A DNA stretch of 64,000 bases from Streptococcus sanguinis SK49 (GTDB taxonomy: Bacteria; Bacillota; Bacilli; Lactobacillales; Streptococcaceae). The position numbers were made by a program, and so were the translations under genes. The notes beneath the pieces are model-generated. The model saw only the letters and a list, made by a program, of their open reading frames with translations. It searched no databases and was not told the DNA's origin. The DNA lies in the NCBI RefSeq assembly GCF_000212815.1, contig NZ_GL890985.1, positions 1,130,816 through 1,194,815 of the forward strand, written 5' to 3'. This document shows positions 8,599 to 18,865 of this stretch, piece by piece (position 1 is the first letter of the stretch; each line of letters starts with the position of its first letter).

Positions 8599-11127
8599 AT
8601 GAAACACAATCAGAAACTGTTAGGACTAGCAGGGATCATTCTAGCTTGTAATCTTTGCTTGGCTGCTTGTCAGTCTCAGACATCTCAACAGAAAAGCAGT
8701 CAAGAGAAGGTGAAGACCAAGCAAGAAGTGAAGAAGAAAAGTAAGGCGACCAAAAAAGAACAGGTTCCTGGAGTTGATAAGCCGACGGATGATGGTTTTC
8801 TTTTCAAAAGCGAGTCTCAAATTAAAGCTAGAACTAGTGAAGGTCTGATTTTAGAGCATGATGGCCATACACACTTTATTTTTTATTCTGACCTAAAGAA
8901 TAGTAAATGGGCTTATCTAATACCAAAAGATGGGCAAGTGCCTACAGGCTCGACTCAGCTGGCAAATCAAATGAGCGCTGCTGATGATGGCTATGTTTTT
9001 AATCCTAGAGACATTGTCTCAGAAGACCAATACGGCTATGTTGTGCGTCACGGGAATCATTTCCATTACATTTTGAAACAGTCAGTGGGTAATCTTGCAC
9101 AAGCTCCGAGTTATCGTCCAACGCCGTCTAGCAATCCTACGGGACATATTTATCAGCCAACGCTTAGACCATCTGTTACCCAGCAGCAAGGGGCAACTAA
9201 ACGCCAATTTGCTGGGATTGATTATCCTACAAGTGATGGATTCTTATTTAGAGGCACAGGGGTAACAGGCAAGTTAGCTTCTGGATTGCTGGCAGATCAT
9301 AATGGTCATACTCATTTCATCCCCTATGAGCAGCTGATTGCTTCACCTTGGGAGTCATTGATTCCAGCGGAACATAAAAAAGCTGCTGAAGATGCCTACT
9401 ATGGCCGTCAAGGGCAAGCACAGCCTTCACCAGCACCAGCTCCTGCACCTGAACCTACTCCAAGTCCATCAGACAAGGAAGAAGAAGTTGCCAAGAAAAA
9501 GGCCTATTTGGCTCAGCAATTAGGAATCGATGAAAGCCTGATTCAAGTGAGCGATACAGATAAAGGAAAGGTATTTATCTATCCGCATGGTGATCATAGC
9601 CATTCGACCTTGGTCAGTGAGATTGATACGACCAAGCCTTTTGATCCTCATGGAAATCCACACGCTCATGACGCAGTTGGTATGGCAACCTTGAAAACTC
9701 TAGGATTTGATGATGAAATCATTGAAGATATTTTACATGCTACGGCGGACAGCCCATTCCCATCAGATGAGACGGATACGGAAAAGATGAAAGCCTGGCT
9801 TGCAACTGTGAAATACTTAAATATCGGCCAGCGCAAAGATCCGCTAGAAAGAAAAGGTTTAGAACTGATGCCAAATATTGAAGTTCTGGGAATAGGCTTT
9901 ACTCCGATAAAGGACATCAGACCAGTGCTGCAATTTAAGCATTTGAAACAGCTATGGATGACAAAGACAGGCGTTACCAACTATGATTTCTTAAAAGAGA
10001 TTCCGACCTTGGAAGGTTTAGATATTTCCCAGAATGGTATCACAGATTTATCTTTCTTAAAGAATTATCCCAATCTCAAGACGGTCGCCGCAGCGGGGAA
10101 TGACCTTACCGATATCTCACCTTTGGCGAAGCTGAAAAATCTGGAGTCATTGAACCTTGACTACAACAATATCTCAGATATTTCTGCTTTGACCAAGCTT
10201 TCAAAATTAAAAGCGGTAAGTTTAGAGCATAATCAAATACAAGATGTTTCTGCTCTGAGCCAAAAAGAAGATTTAACAAGACTTTTCTTATCCAATAATC
10301 CAAACTTAAATCTCAATACCCTCAAAGCTTCCAAACTTGAAGAATTAACAGCTGATAATTCCAATGTTGAGAGCTTGAACTTCCTGAAGAATAATCCAAA
10401 TCTGACAACTCTAAGCCTAAATGAAAATCGTCTGACTTCGCTGGCAGGAGTTGAAGCTGCTAAGAATTTAGTAACTTTGTCCGCAAGTCAAAACAAGATT
10501 ACATCTTTGGACATTCCAGCCGCTCAGTCTTCCTTGAAGAATTTAAACTTGGCTGAGAATGAGTTGAAAAACTTGGAAGGAATTAATCAGTTTAGGGCTT
10601 TAGACAATTTGGCTGTCAACAAGAATAAAATCACAACCTTGGCGCTGCAGGAACCAAATAAGACGGTGACTTATATTAATGTCAGCGACAATCTCATCCC
10701 TAAAGCAGAGCTTGAATTGAATGAAAATAAAATTCCGAAAGCCTTGGCGCAGCATTTCCCAGATGTTCAGGGTGGCAACATTGACAATAATAAGCCGGCT
10801 GAACCAAAAGAAGAAAACAAGGAAGCGCCTAAGGAAAGTGAGCCTAATAAGGCAGATGTCCAAGGGAAGCCAAAATCCGATAAGCCAGCCTCAGCTCAAG
10901 CAAGCAACCAAGGAGCTTCAAATGATAGTGAGCATGCAGCTGGATCTCCTGAAGCAGAGTTAAACAATCGAGATGAGAATCTAGAAAACTCTTCTAAGCC
11001 ATCACCAGAAGAAGTGCCAACTGCTGAAAATCCTGAATTAAAAGACGAGCCAGCTCAAGCAGAAGACAAAGAAAATCCAAAGAATTCAAAAGATAAGGAA
11101 AAAGAAGAGAAAGAAGCTAATCACTAA
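8599..11127 (+). CDS. slr: Slr-type lipoprotein: histidine triads plus leucine-rich repeats
   Basis: An 842-residue surface lipoprotein. The signal peptide ends in the lipobox LAAC at Cys24. Histidine triads HxxHxH start near residues 87, 151, 234 and 330, alternating with Pro-rich linkers. Residues about 420-720 form internalin-like leucine-rich repeats (repeated ISPLAKLKNLESLNLDYN-type units), and the C-terminal 110 residues are a disordered Pro/Glu/Lys tail. The layout matches Slr of S. pyogenes and Blr of S. agalactiae, implicated in zinc handling and adhesion. The paired AdcR boxes upstream indicate induction in low zinc. Confidence 0.88.
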   Translation: MKHNQKLLGLAGIILACNLCLAACQSQTSQQKSSQEKVKTKQEVKKKSKATKKEQVPGVDKPTDDGFLFKSESQIKARTSEGLILEHDGHTHFIFYSDLKNSKWAYLIPKDGQVPTGSTQLANQMSAADDGYVFNPRDIVSEDQYGYVVRHGNHFHYILKQSVGNLAQAPSYRPTPSSNPTGHIYQPTLRPSVTQQQGATKRQFAGIDYPTSDGFLFRGTGVTGKLASGLLADHNGHTHFIPYEQLIASPWESLIPAEHKKAAEDAYYGRQGQAQPSPAPAPAPEPTPSPSDKEEEVAKKKAYLAQQLGIDESLIQVSDTDKGKVFIYPHGDHSHSTLVSEIDTTKPFDPHGNPHAHDAVGMATLKTLGFDDEIIEDILHATADSPFPSDETDTEKMKAWLATVKYLNIGQRKDPLERKGLELMPNIEVLGIGFTPIKDIRPVLQFKHLKQLWMTKTGVTNYDFLKEIPTLEGLDISQNGITDLSFLKNYPNLKTVAAAGNDLTDISPLAKLKNLESLNLDYNNISDISALTKLSKLKAVSLEHNQIQDVSALSQKEDLTRLFLSNNPNLNLNTLKASKLEELTADNSNVESLNFLKNNPNLTTLSLNENRLTSLAGVEAAKNLVTLSASQNKITSLDIPAAQSSLKNLNLAENELKNLEGINQFRALDNLAVNKNKITTLALQEPNKTVTYINVSDNLIPKAELELNENKIPKALAQHFPDVQGGNIDNNKPAEPKEENKEAPKESEPNKADVQGKPKSDKPASAQASNQGASNDSEHAAGSPEAELNNRDENLENSSKPSPEEVPTAENPELKDEPAQAEDKENPKNSKDKEKEEKEANH

Positions 11128-11164
11128 CCCTTATCCAGTCAACTAGAAAAAATACAATTTTTTC

Positions 11165-11193
11165 TTGAAATAGTTTTGAATTTGTGGTATAGT
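11165..11193 (+). promoter_or_regulatory. Promoter of the pyr operon
   Basis: TTGAAA (11165-11170) and TATAGT (11188-11193) are separated by 17 bases. The implied leader of about 160 bases holds the PyrR attenuator. Confidence 0.8.
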
Positions 11194-11219
11194 ATAAAAA
11201 ATTAAATAATCCTTTAATT

Positions 11220-11235
11220 CTATCCAGAGAGATAG
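11220..11235 (+). promoter_or_regulatory. PyrR-binding RNA hairpin
   Basis: CTATCCAGAGAGATAG forms a stem CTATC/GATAG whose loop carries CCAGAGAG, the conserved PyrR recognition sequence. Binding of UMP-charged PyrR stabilises this hairpin and lets the downstream terminator form. Confidence 0.8.
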
Positions 11236-11312
11236 ACAAGGAGCAAGTAAAAAGATGGGTGGAGTGTAAGCAAGTGCGTCTTGTTTTAGCTTGCCTAACT
11301 AGATTTTTCTGA

Positions 11313-11340
11313 AGTCTCCTTGTAATAAGGAGACTTTTTC
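11313..11340 (+). terminator. Attenuator terminator of the pyr operon
   Basis: A perfect nine-base stem (AGTCTCCTT/AAGGAGACT) with loop GTAAT is followed by TTTT. The segment ACAAGGAG at 11236-11243 can compete for the left arm, which gives the antiterminator expected in PyrR-type control. Confidence 0.82.
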
Positions 11341-11360
11341 TGTTGTTTGAGGAGGAAAGA

Positions 11361-11879
11361 ATGAAAACAAAAGAAGTTGTCGATGACATCACCATGAATC
11401 GCGCGATTACGCGGATTACTTATGAAATCATCGAGCGCAATAAGGATTTGAACCAAGTGGTCTTGGCTGGCATTAAGACCCGAGGGGTTCACTTGGCACA
11501 CCGGATTCAAAAGCGATTGGCTCAGTTAGAGAATATTGATATTCCAGTCGCAGAAGTAGACACCAAGCCTTTTCGCGATGATATCAAGGTTGAGGAAGAT
11601 ACGACAGTGATTCCAGTGGATATTACCGACCGTCAGGTAATCCTGATTGACGATGTCCTCTACACAGGACGGACCATCCGGGCGGCTATCGACAATCTGG
11701 TCAGTCATGGACGGCCTTCTCGGGTTGGTCTGGCTGTCTTGGTTGACCGTGGCCACCGCGAGCTGCCCATTCGGGCAGACTATGTCGGCAAGAACATTCC
11801 GACTAGCCAAACTGAGGAGATTATCGTTGAGATGACCGAGACAGACGGTCAAGATCGCGTGTTGATTATGGGGGAGTAA
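11361..11879 (+). CDS. pyrR: PyrR, pyrimidine operon attenuation protein / uracil phosphoribosyltransferase
   Basis: A 172-residue bifunctional protein. It binds the pyr leader RNA when charged with UMP and promotes termination, and it has weak uracil phosphoribosyltransferase activity. The PRPP-binding signature [19 protein letters not shown] is at residues 95-113. ATG 11361 follows an AGGAGG site closely. It heads an operon with pyrP, pyrB, carA and carB, behind the attenuator it controls. Confidence 0.97.
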   Translation: MKTKEVVDDITMNRAITRITYEIIERNKDLNQVVLAGIKTRGVHLAHRIQKRLAQLENIDIPVAEVDTKPFRDDIKVEEDTTVIPVDITDRQVILIDDVLYTGRTIRAAIDNLVSHGRPSRVGLAVLVDRGHRELPIRADYVGKNIPTSQTEEIIVEMTETDGQDRVLIMGE

Positions 11880-11887
11880 TAAGCTAA

Positions 11888-13171
11888 ATGAGTCAAGATG
11901 TTAAGTATGATGTGCATGATATGCCAAAGCCAGGTCTGCTTTTAGGACTATCCTTTCAGCACTTGTTCGCCATGTTTGGGGCGACAGTCTTGGTACCGAT
12001 TCTGGTGGGGATTGACCCAGCGGTGGCCCTCTTTTCCAGCGGTCTGGGGACACTGGCCCATCTGACTGTTACCAAGTACAAGATTCCGGCTTACATGGGA
12101 TCCAGCTTTGCTTATATCGCAGCCATGCAGATGCTGATGAAGACAGATGGTATCGGAGCGGTTGCTCAGGGAGCCATCACTGGTGGTTTGGTTTACTTTA
12201 TCGTGGCACTGATTGTCAAGTTTGCTGGTAATGCTTGGATTGACAAGGTGCTGCCTCCAGTAGTGGTAGGGCCTATCATCATGGTCATCGGTCTGAGCTT
12301 GGCTGGAACAGCTGTTAGCGATGTGATGAATAAGACTGTAGCAAATGGGGAAAAGGTTTATGATTTGACCTATTTCATTATTGGTATGGTCACTCTCTTG
12401 GCAGTCATTCTCTTTAATATCTATGGTAAGAAGATTGTGGGAATTATCCCAGTCTTGCTAGGCTTGATAGTCGGCTATATCTTTAGCTTGATTCTAGGGG
12501 CTGTGACTGGGCAGGAAATCGTTTCTTTTGCCAAGGTTGGACAAGCTTCTTGGTTCCACCTTCCGCCCATGAGTCTGCCTTTCTTGGACTACGATGTGAA
12601 ATTTTATCCTAGTGCGATTTTAACCATGGCGCCTATTGCCTTTGTAACCATGACAGAACACTTCGGGCATGTCATGGTGCTGAATAGCTTGACAGGCAAG
12701 GACTTCTTCAAGGATCCAGGTCTAGACAAGACCTTGACCGGAGATGGTCTGGCTCAGATTATTGCGGGGCTTTTCGGAGCACCGCCGGTGACTAGCTACG
12801 GAGAGAATATCGGAGTTATGGCGCTCAATAAAATCTACAGCGTCTATGTCATTGCTGGCGCAGCAGTGCTGGCTATTGTCATGAGCTTTGTGGGCAAGGT
12901 CTCAGCCCTGCTCCAATCCATCCCGAGTCCTGTGCTGGGTGGTATTTCCATCGCCCTCTTTGGGGTAATTGCTTCGAGCGGTCTCAAAATTCTGATCGAA
13001 GCACAGACCAACTTTGACAATAAAAAGAATCTCTTGATTGCCAGTGTCATCTTGGTATCTGGTATCGGTGGTCTGACCTTGCAGCTCTCGGGTCTGCAAA
13101 TCTCAGGAGTTGCCTTGTCAACTATTCTGGGAATTGTCCTCTATCTGGTCCTGCCTGAGCCCAAGGATTGA
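11888..13171 (+). CDS. pyrP: Uracil permease PyrP (NCS2 family)
   Basis: A 427-residue NCS2-family uracil:proton symporter with 12-14 membrane segments. The conserved block FVTMTEHFGHVMVL at residues about 252-265 includes the glutamate and histidine that line the UraA substrate site, and GAPPVTSYGENIGV is near 298-311. It begins nine bases after pyrR, fitting its role of uracil salvage under the same PyrR control. Confidence 0.96.
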   Translation: MSQDVKYDVHDMPKPGLLLGLSFQHLFAMFGATVLVPILVGIDPAVALFSSGLGTLAHLTVTKYKIPAYMGSSFAYIAAMQMLMKTDGIGAVAQGAITGGLVYFIVALIVKFAGNAWIDKVLPPVVVGPIIMVIGLSLAGTAVSDVMNKTVANGEKVYDLTYFIIGMVTLLAVILFNIYGKKIVGIIPVLLGLIVGYIFSLILGAVTGQEIVSFAKVGQASWFHLPPMSLPFLDYDVKFYPSAILTMAPIAFVTMTEHFGHVMVLNSLTGKDFFKDPGLDKTLTGDGLAQIIAGLFGAPPVTSYGENIGVMALNKIYSVYVIAGAAVLAIVMSFVGKVSALLQSIPSPVLGGISIALFGVIASSGLKILIEAQTNFDNKKNLLIASVILVSGIGGLTLQLSGLQISGVALSTILGIVLYLVLPEPKD

Positions 13172-13278
13172 GCTAGGCGCTAAATCATTAACTTTCGTTC
13201 AAAAATAGCTTGCTCTCAGAGCGACTTTACTTGCAGCACTCTGGAAGCCCTCATTCTTTCATAAAGGAGAATTACATC

Positions 13279-14196
13279 ATGTCATCCAATCAAATCGCTC
13301 TTAAGAACCTCGTTTCTATGGAAACTCTGTCAAATGAAGAAGTTATGGCCTTGATTAAACGCGGAATCGAATTTAAAAATGGCGCTAAAGTCCATTATGA
13401 TGAGCAGCATATCGTGTCTAACCTCTTCTTTGAACCTTCGACTCGTACCCACAAGGCCTTTGAGGTAGCAGAGTTGAAGTTAGGCTGCGATCTTCTGGAC
13501 TTTGATGTCAAGACCAGCTCGGTCAATAAAGGAGAAACCTTGTATGACACTATACTGACAATGTCTGCCCTAGGCGTTGATGTTTGTGTCATTCGCCACC
13601 CAGAAGTGGACTATTACAAAGAGCTAGTGGAAAGCCCAACAATTACGACTTCCATTGTTAACGGAGGAGACGGTTCTGGTCAGCATCCTAGCCAAAGCTT
13701 GCTGGATTTGATGACTATTTATCAAGAGTTTGGTCGCTTCGAAGGCCTCAAGGTTGCCATTGCTGGTGACTTGGACCATTCGCGTGTGGCCAAGTCAAAT
13801 ATGCAAATTCTCAAGCGCTTGGGTGCAGAGCTCTACTTTGCTGGTCCTGAAGAATGGCGGAGCCAAGAGTTTGCGGACTATGGTAAGTTTGTCACTATTG
13901 ATGAGGTGATTGATCAAGTGGATGTCATGATGTTCCTGCGCGTGCAGCATGAGCGCCATGACTACGAGTCCATCTTTTCTAAAGAAAATTACCACAGACT
14001 GCATGGACTAACTCAAGAGCGCTATGACCGCATGAAAGATACAGCGATTCTGATGCATCCAGCTCCAGTTAATCGCGATGTAGAAATTGCGGATCATCTG
14101 GTCGAAGCACCAAAATCACGTATCGTTGAACAAATGACCAACGGCGTCTTTGTCAGAATGGCTATTATCGAAGCAGTTCTGAAAGGTCGTCAATAA
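13279..14196 (+). CDS. pyrB: Aspartate carbamoyltransferase catalytic subunit
   Basis: A 305-residue enzyme that joins carbamoyl phosphate and aspartate, the committed step of pyrimidine synthesis. The carbamoyl-phosphate motif STRTH lies in FFEPSTRTH near residue 55, HPSQ near 137 and HPAPVNRD near 266. No pyrI regulatory subunit is present, as usual in Gram-positives. ATG 13279 is chosen because AAAGGAG precedes it; an upstream in-frame start at 13210 would add an unrelated leader. Confidence 0.97.
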   Translation: MSSNQIALKNLVSMETLSNEEVMALIKRGIEFKNGAKVHYDEQHIVSNLFFEPSTRTHKAFEVAELKLGCDLLDFDVKTSSVNKGETLYDTILTMSALGVDVCVIRHPEVDYYKELVESPTITTSIVNGGDGSGQHPSQSLLDLMTIYQEFGRFEGLKVAIAGDLDHSRVAKSNMQILKRLGAELYFAGPEEWRSQEFADYGKFVTIDEVIDQVDVMMFLRVQHERHDYESIFSKENYHRLHGLTQERYDRMKDTAILMHPAPVNRDVEIADHLVEAPKSRIVEQMTNGVFVRMAIIEAVLKGRQ

Positions 14197-14212
14197 TCTC
14201 GGGCAGTAGGCC

Positions 14213-14249
14213 GGGAGTGGGTGAAGCTATGTGAAGCAATCCCACTCCC
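14213..14249 (+). other. Perfect hairpin between pyrB and carA
   Basis: GGGAGTGGG and CCCACTCCC form a perfect nine-base stem with a 19-base loop, followed by TATTATTATAT. It lacks a true U tract, so it may be a leaky terminator, a processing site or an mRNA stabiliser inside the operon. Confidence 0.6.
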
Positions 14250-14311
14250 TATTATTATATATCTTATGTAGATGGTCATGGGCACGTCTGCATCTTGGAC
14301 AGGAGGGAACA

Positions 14312-15388
14312 ATGGCAAAGAGACTTTTAATATTAGAAAATGGCATGATCTTCGAAGGAGAAGCTTTTGGAGCGGATCTTTTTGTGACAGGCGAAATCGT
14401 CTTTAACACAGGCATGACAGGCTATCAGGAATCGATTACGGACCAGTCTTATAACGGCCAGATTCTGACCTTTACCTATCCCTTGGTTGGAAATTATGGT
14501 GTCAATCGGGACGACTATGAATCCATTTTGCCGACCTGTAAGGGAGTGGTGGTCTATGAGTATGCACGTCGTGCCAGCAACTGGCGCCAGCAATTGTCTT
14601 TGGATGAGTTCCTCAAAATCAAAAAGATACCAGGCATTTCGGGAATTGATACAAGGGCACTAACCAAGATTATCCGCAAGTATGGAACTATGCGGGCAAC
14701 CATTGCCAATGCGGATGATAGTATTGAGCATTTGCAAGACCAACTGCAGGCGACAGTGCTGCCGACTGATAACATCAAGCAGGTCTCTACTAAGCAGTCT
14801 TATCCAGCTCCAGGCACTGGTCGCAGCGTGGTATTGGTGGACTTTGGTCTCAAGCACTCTATTCTGCGGGAGTTAGCCAAGCGCAACTGCAGCGTGACGG
14901 TGGTGCCTTATGATACCAGTGCTGAGGAAATTCTCCAGCTCAATCCTGATGGAGTCATGCTGTCAAATGGACCGGGCAATCCGGAAGATGTGCCGGAGGC
15001 TCTGGACATGATTCGTGGTGTTCAGGGCAAGATTCCAATTTTCGGAATCTGTATGGGACATCAGCTCTTCTCCATGGCTAATGGTGCCAAGACGCATAAG
15101 ATGAAGTTCGGCCACCGTGGCTTCAATCATGCGGTACGCGAGATTGCGACAGGCCGAGTTGACTTTACCAGTCAAAATCACGGCTATGCAGTCAGTCGTG
15201 AGGATTTGCCGGAATGCCTGATTGTGACTCATGAAGAAATCAATGATAAGTCTGTCGAAGGTGTGCGCCATCGGGATTATCCTGCCTTTTCTGTGCAGTT
15301 TCACCCGGATGCTGCGCCGGGACCGCATGATGCAGACTATCTCTTTGATGAGTTTATGGAAATGATGGATGCCCATCAGGCTTACTAG
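14312..15388 (+). CDS. carA: Carbamoyl-phosphate synthase small (glutaminase) subunit
   Basis: A 358-residue class I glutamine amidotransferase that supplies ammonia to CarB. The nucleophile Cys247 is in GICMGHQ and the catalytic His331 in QFHPD. The usual HPE triad is HPD here (Asp333), a conservative change of the third triad residue. ATG 14312 follows AGGAGGG. It lies between pyrB and carB in the PyrR-controlled operon. Confidence 0.96.
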   Translation: MAKRLLILENGMIFEGEAFGADLFVTGEIVFNTGMTGYQESITDQSYNGQILTFTYPLVGNYGVNRDDYESILPTCKGVVVYEYARRASNWRQQLSLDEFLKIKKIPGISGIDTRALTKIIRKYGTMRATIANADDSIEHLQDQLQATVLPTDNIKQVSTKQSYPAPGTGRSVVLVDFGLKHSILRELAKRNCSVTVVPYDTSAEEILQLNPDGVMLSNGPGNPEDVPEALDMIRGVQGKIPIFGICMGHQLFSMANGAKTHKMKFGHRGFNHAVREIATGRVDFTSQNHGYAVSREDLPECLIVTHEEINDKSVEGVRHRDYPAFSVQFHPDAAPGPHDADYLFDEFMEMMDAHQAY

Positions 15389-15411
15389 GAAGCAAGATTG
15401 AGAGGTACACT

Positions 15412-18400
15412 ATGCCAAAACGTAAAGATATTCAGAAAATTATGGTCATTGGTTCTGGTCCTATCGTCATCGGTCAGGCTGCGGAGTTTGACTATGCCGG
15501 GACTCAGGCTTGCCTGTCCTTGAAAGAAGAGGGCTACAGTGTTGTCTTGGTTAATTCTAATCCAGCGACCATCATGACGGACAAGGAAATTGCGGACCGG
15601 GTTTATATCGAGCCTATCACGCTGGAGTTTGTTGCGCGGATTTTGCGTAAGGAGCGACCAGATGCTCTGCTGCCTACTCTGGGTGGCCAGACCGGACTCA
15701 ATATGGCCATGGAATTATCCAAGTCAGGACTTTTAGAAGAGCTGGGAGTGGAACTCTTGGGAACCAAGTTATCGGCCATTGACCAAGCGGAAGACCGGGA
15801 TCTCTTCAAGCAGCTAATGGAAGAGTTAGGTCAGCCCATCCCTGAGTCAGAAATTGTTAATACAGTTGATGAAGCACTGGAATTTGCAGCTGAAATCGGC
15901 TATCCAGTCATTGTCCGTCCGGCATTTACACTGGGAGGAACTGGCGGCGGTATCTGTAGCAATGAAGAAGAGCTGCAGGAAATCGCAGAAAACGGCCTCA
16001 AACTCTCTCCAGTGACTCAGTGTCTGATCGAGCGCTCTATAGCAGGCTTTAAGGAAATCGAATACGAAGTCATGCGGGATGGTGCCGACAATGCGCTGGT
16101 CGTATGTAATATGGAAAACTTTGATCCAGTCGGCATTCACACAGGTGATTCTATCGTCTTTGCACCTAGTCAGACTATTTCAGACTATGAATACCAGATG
16201 CTGCGGGACGCAAGTCTCAAGATTATTCGAGCACTGAAGATTGAGGGTGGCTGTAATGTACAGCTGGCTCTGGACCCGCATAGTTTCAAATACTATGTCA
16301 TCGAGGTCAATCCGCGGGTTTCCCGCTCATCAGCCCTTGCCTCTAAGGCGACTGGTTATCCGATTGCCAAGTTGGCGGCTAAAATCGCGGTCGGGCTTGC
16401 ATTGGATGAAATCATCAATCCGGTAACAGGCTCTACCTATGCCATGTTTGAGCCGGCTCTGGACTATGTAGTCGCTAAGATTCCACGCTTTCCATTTGAT
16501 AAATTTGAGCAAGGTGAGCGCCGTCTGGGAACCCAGATGAAGGCGACCGGGGAAGTCATGGCTATCGGCCGCAATATTGAGGAGAGTCTGCTCAAAGCCT
16601 GTCGTTCTTTGGAAGTTGGTGTGGACCACAACGAGCTGCCTGCTCTCAGTCAAGTAAGCGATGATGAGCTGATGAGGAAGATTGTCAAGGCGCAAGACGA
16701 CCGGCTTTTCTATATCTCAGAGGCTATTCGCCGTGGTTACAGTCCGGATGAAATTGCTGAGCTGACCAAGATTGATGTCTTTTTCCTGGATAAGTTGCTT
16801 CATATTTACGAAATCGAGCAGGAACTGGTCAGTCATATCGGAGATAGCTATGTGCTTAAGAAAGCCAAGCAAAATGGCTTTGCGGATACTAAGATTGCAG
16901 CCTTGTGGGACATGACAGCCGAGCAGGTGCGTCGCATCCGGCAGGAGCAGAAGATTGTGCCGGTTTACAAGATGGTGGATACCTGTGCTGCTGAGTTCGA
17001 GTCTGCGACGCCTTATTTCTACTCTACCTATGGCTTTGAAAATGAATCTGTCAAATCCAGCAAGGAATCTGTTCTGGTGCTGGGTTCTGGTCCTATCCGA
17101 ATTGGGCAAGGGGTTGAGTTTGACTATGCGACTGTTCATTCTGTAAAGGCCATTCAGGCAGCTGGTTATGAAGCAATTATCATGAACAGCAATCCGGAGA
17201 CTGTATCGACTGACTTTTCTGTCTCTGACAAGCTCTATTTTGAGCCGTTGACCTTTGAAGATGTCATGAATGTCATTGAGCTGGAGCAGCCTAAAGGGGT
17301 TATCGTTCAGTTTGGCGGGCAGACAGCCATTAATCTTGCAGAGCCACTGTCCAAGGCTGGTGTTAAGATTTTAGGTACCCAAGTGGCGGACTTGGATCGA
17401 GCTGAGGACCGGGATCTCTTTGAGCAAGCTCTGAAGGAGCTGGATATTCCGCAACCGCCGGGTCAGACGGCTACTAATGAAGAGGAGGCAGTAGAGGCCG
17501 CTCGTAAGATTGGCTTCCCTGTTCTGGTTCGGCCTTCCTATGTCTTGGGTGGCCGTGCCATGGAAATCGTAGAAAACGAAGCGGATCTACGCTCTTATAT
17601 GCGGACAGCGGTTAAGGCAAGTCCAGACCATCCAGTTTTGGTTGATTCTTATATTGTCGGTGATGAGTGCGAAGTGGATGCCATTTCAGATGGTCGTCAG
17701 GTCTTGATTCCCGGGATTATGGAGCATATCGAGCGGGCAGGAGTTCACTCAGGAGATTCCATGGCGGCCTATCCTCCACAAACCCTATCGCAGAAAGTTA
17801 AGGATACCATTGCAGACTATACCAAGCGTTTGGCTCTGGGACTGAACTGTATCGGTATGATGAATATTCAGTTCGTCATCAAGGATGAGCAGGTCTATGT
17901 CATTGAGGTCAATCCACGGGCCAGCCGGACTGTTCCTTTCTTGTCCAAGGTGACTGATATTCCGATGGCACAAGTAGCGACTCGTTTGATTCTTGGAGAA
18001 AGTCTGGCAGAGCTGGGCTATGAAGATGGTCTTCATCCAGAAAGTTCCATGGTTCATATCAAGGCGCCAGTCTTCTCCTTTACCAAGCTGGCAAAGGTTG
18101 ACAGTCTTTTGGGACCTGAGATGAAGTCTACCGGCGAAGTCATGGGAAGTGATCGCACGCTCGAAAAAGCACTCTATAAGGCTTTTGAGGCTTCCTATCT
18201 CCATCTGCCAAACTTTGGTAATGTTGTCTTTACTATCGCAGATGATAGCAAGGAAGAAGCCCTGCAGCTGGCTCAGCGTTTTGCCAATATTGGCTATGGT
18301 ATCTGGGCAACCAAGGGAACAGCCTCCTATTTTGAAAATCACGGCCTACACGTCCGTCTGGTGGAAAAAATCGGCAGTGATGATAACAAGGATATCCCAG

Positions 18401-18591
18401 CCTATATTCGCAAGGGCAAGGTTCAGGCTATTATCAACACGGTCGGAACCAAGCGGACAGCAGATAAGCATGGTCAAATTATCCGTAGCTCAGCTATTGA
18501 GCACGGAGTGCCCCTCTTCACAGCCTTAGACACGGCCGATGCCATGCTGAAGGTCCTGGAAAGCCGCAGTTTCACTACAGAGGCGATATAG
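15412..18591 (+). CDS. carB: Carbamoyl-phosphate synthase large subunit
   Basis: A 1059-residue enzyme with two homologous ATP-grasp halves: residues 1-400 make carboxyphosphate, and about 550-930 phosphorylate carbamate. Each half opens with [13 protein letters not shown] sequence and holds the EVNPR ATP-grasp motif. The oligomerisation domain sits between them and the C-terminal MGS-like domain (from about 935) is the allosteric site. It follows carA after 23 bases and ends the pyr operon. Besides pyrimidines, it supplies carbamoyl phosphate for arginine. Confidence 0.98.
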   Translation: MPKRKDIQKIMVIGSGPIVIGQAAEFDYAGTQACLSLKEEGYSVVLVNSNPATIMTDKEIADRVYIEPITLEFVARILRKERPDALLPTLGGQTGLNMAMELSKSGLLEELGVELLGTKLSAIDQAEDRDLFKQLMEELGQPIPESEIVNTVDEALEFAAEIGYPVIVRPAFTLGGTGGGICSNEEELQEIAENGLKLSPVTQCLIERSIAGFKEIEYEVMRDGADNALVVCNMENFDPVGIHTGDSIVFAPSQTISDYEYQMLRDASLKIIRALKIEGGCNVQLALDPHSFKYYVIEVNPRVSRSSALASKATGYPIAKLAAKIAVGLALDEIINPVTGSTYAMFEPALDYVVAKIPRFPFDKFEQGERRLGTQMKATGEVMAIGRNIEESLLKACRSLEVGVDHNELPALSQVSDDELMRKIVKAQDDRLFYISEAIRRGYSPDEIAELTKIDVFFLDKLLHIYEIEQELVSHIGDSYVLKKAKQNGFADTKIAALWDMTAEQVRRIRQEQKIVPVYKMVDTCAAEFESATPYFYSTYGFENESVKSSKESVLVLGSGPIRIGQGVEFDYATVHSVKAIQAAGYEAIIMNSNPETVSTDFSVSDKLYFEPLTFEDVMNVIELEQPKGVIVQFGGQTAINLAEPLSKAGVKILGTQVADLDRAEDRDLFEQALKELDIPQPPGQTATNEEEAVEAARKIGFPVLVRPSYVLGGRAMEIVENEADLRSYMRTAVKASPDHPVLVDSYIVGDECEVDAISDGRQVLIPGIMEHIERAGVHSGDSMAAYPPQTLSQKVKDTIADYTKRLALGLNCIGMMNIQFVIKDEQVYVIEVNPRASRTVPFLSKVTDIPMAQVATRLILGESLAELGYEDGLHPESSMVHIKAPVFSFTKLAKVDSLLGPEMKSTGEVMGSDRTLEKALYKAFEASYLHLPNFGNVVFTIADDSKEEALQLAQRFANIGYGIWATKGTASYFENHGLHVRLVEKIGSDDNKDIPAYIRKGKVQAIINTVGTKRTADKHGQIIRSSAIEHGVPLFTALDTADAMLKVLESRSFTTEAI

Positions 18592-18791
18592 AACAGAACG
18601 ATTTTTGACTTCCAGATTGTCATTTTACCGTCTGCAAGTCGGAAAAGTAATCTTTGAGAAAAGCATCTGTTCAAATTTATTCTATCCTTGAATAGTCATA
18701 AATAAATAACCTTTCAAATATATTTGAATTAAAAGCAAAGTGGAAGCGGGAAAGAATCCTACTTCCTTTTTCTTTATTTTCTTAAAATAAC

Positions 18792-18820
18792 TTGACAAAG
18801 AAGTTGACAAAGTGTATGAT
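18792..18820 (+). promoter_or_regulatory. Promoter of the adcAII-pht operon
   Basis: A consensus TTGACA (18792-18797) and TATGAT (18815-18820) are separated by 17 bases; an AdcR box follows one base later. Confidence 0.85.
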
Positions 18821-18821
18821 G

Positions 18822-18833
18822 TTAACCAGTTAA
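18822..18833. promoter_or_regulatory. AdcR operator of adcAII
   Basis: TTAACCAGTTAA matches the AdcR consensus TTAACYRGTTAA and abuts the -10 box. Two degenerate 10-of-12 matches follow, TAAACCAGTTGA at 18834-18845 and ATAATTAGTTAA at 18845-18856, suggesting cooperative binding down to the ribosome site. Confidence 0.88.
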
Positions 18834-18865
18834 TAAACCAGTTGATAATTAGTTAAGGAGATATT

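Noticed and set aside
13172..13278. Second PyrR attenuator between pyrP and pyrB
   Set aside because: Only a short GCTCT/AGAGC hairpin is visible; there is no CCAGAGAG loop and no terminator.
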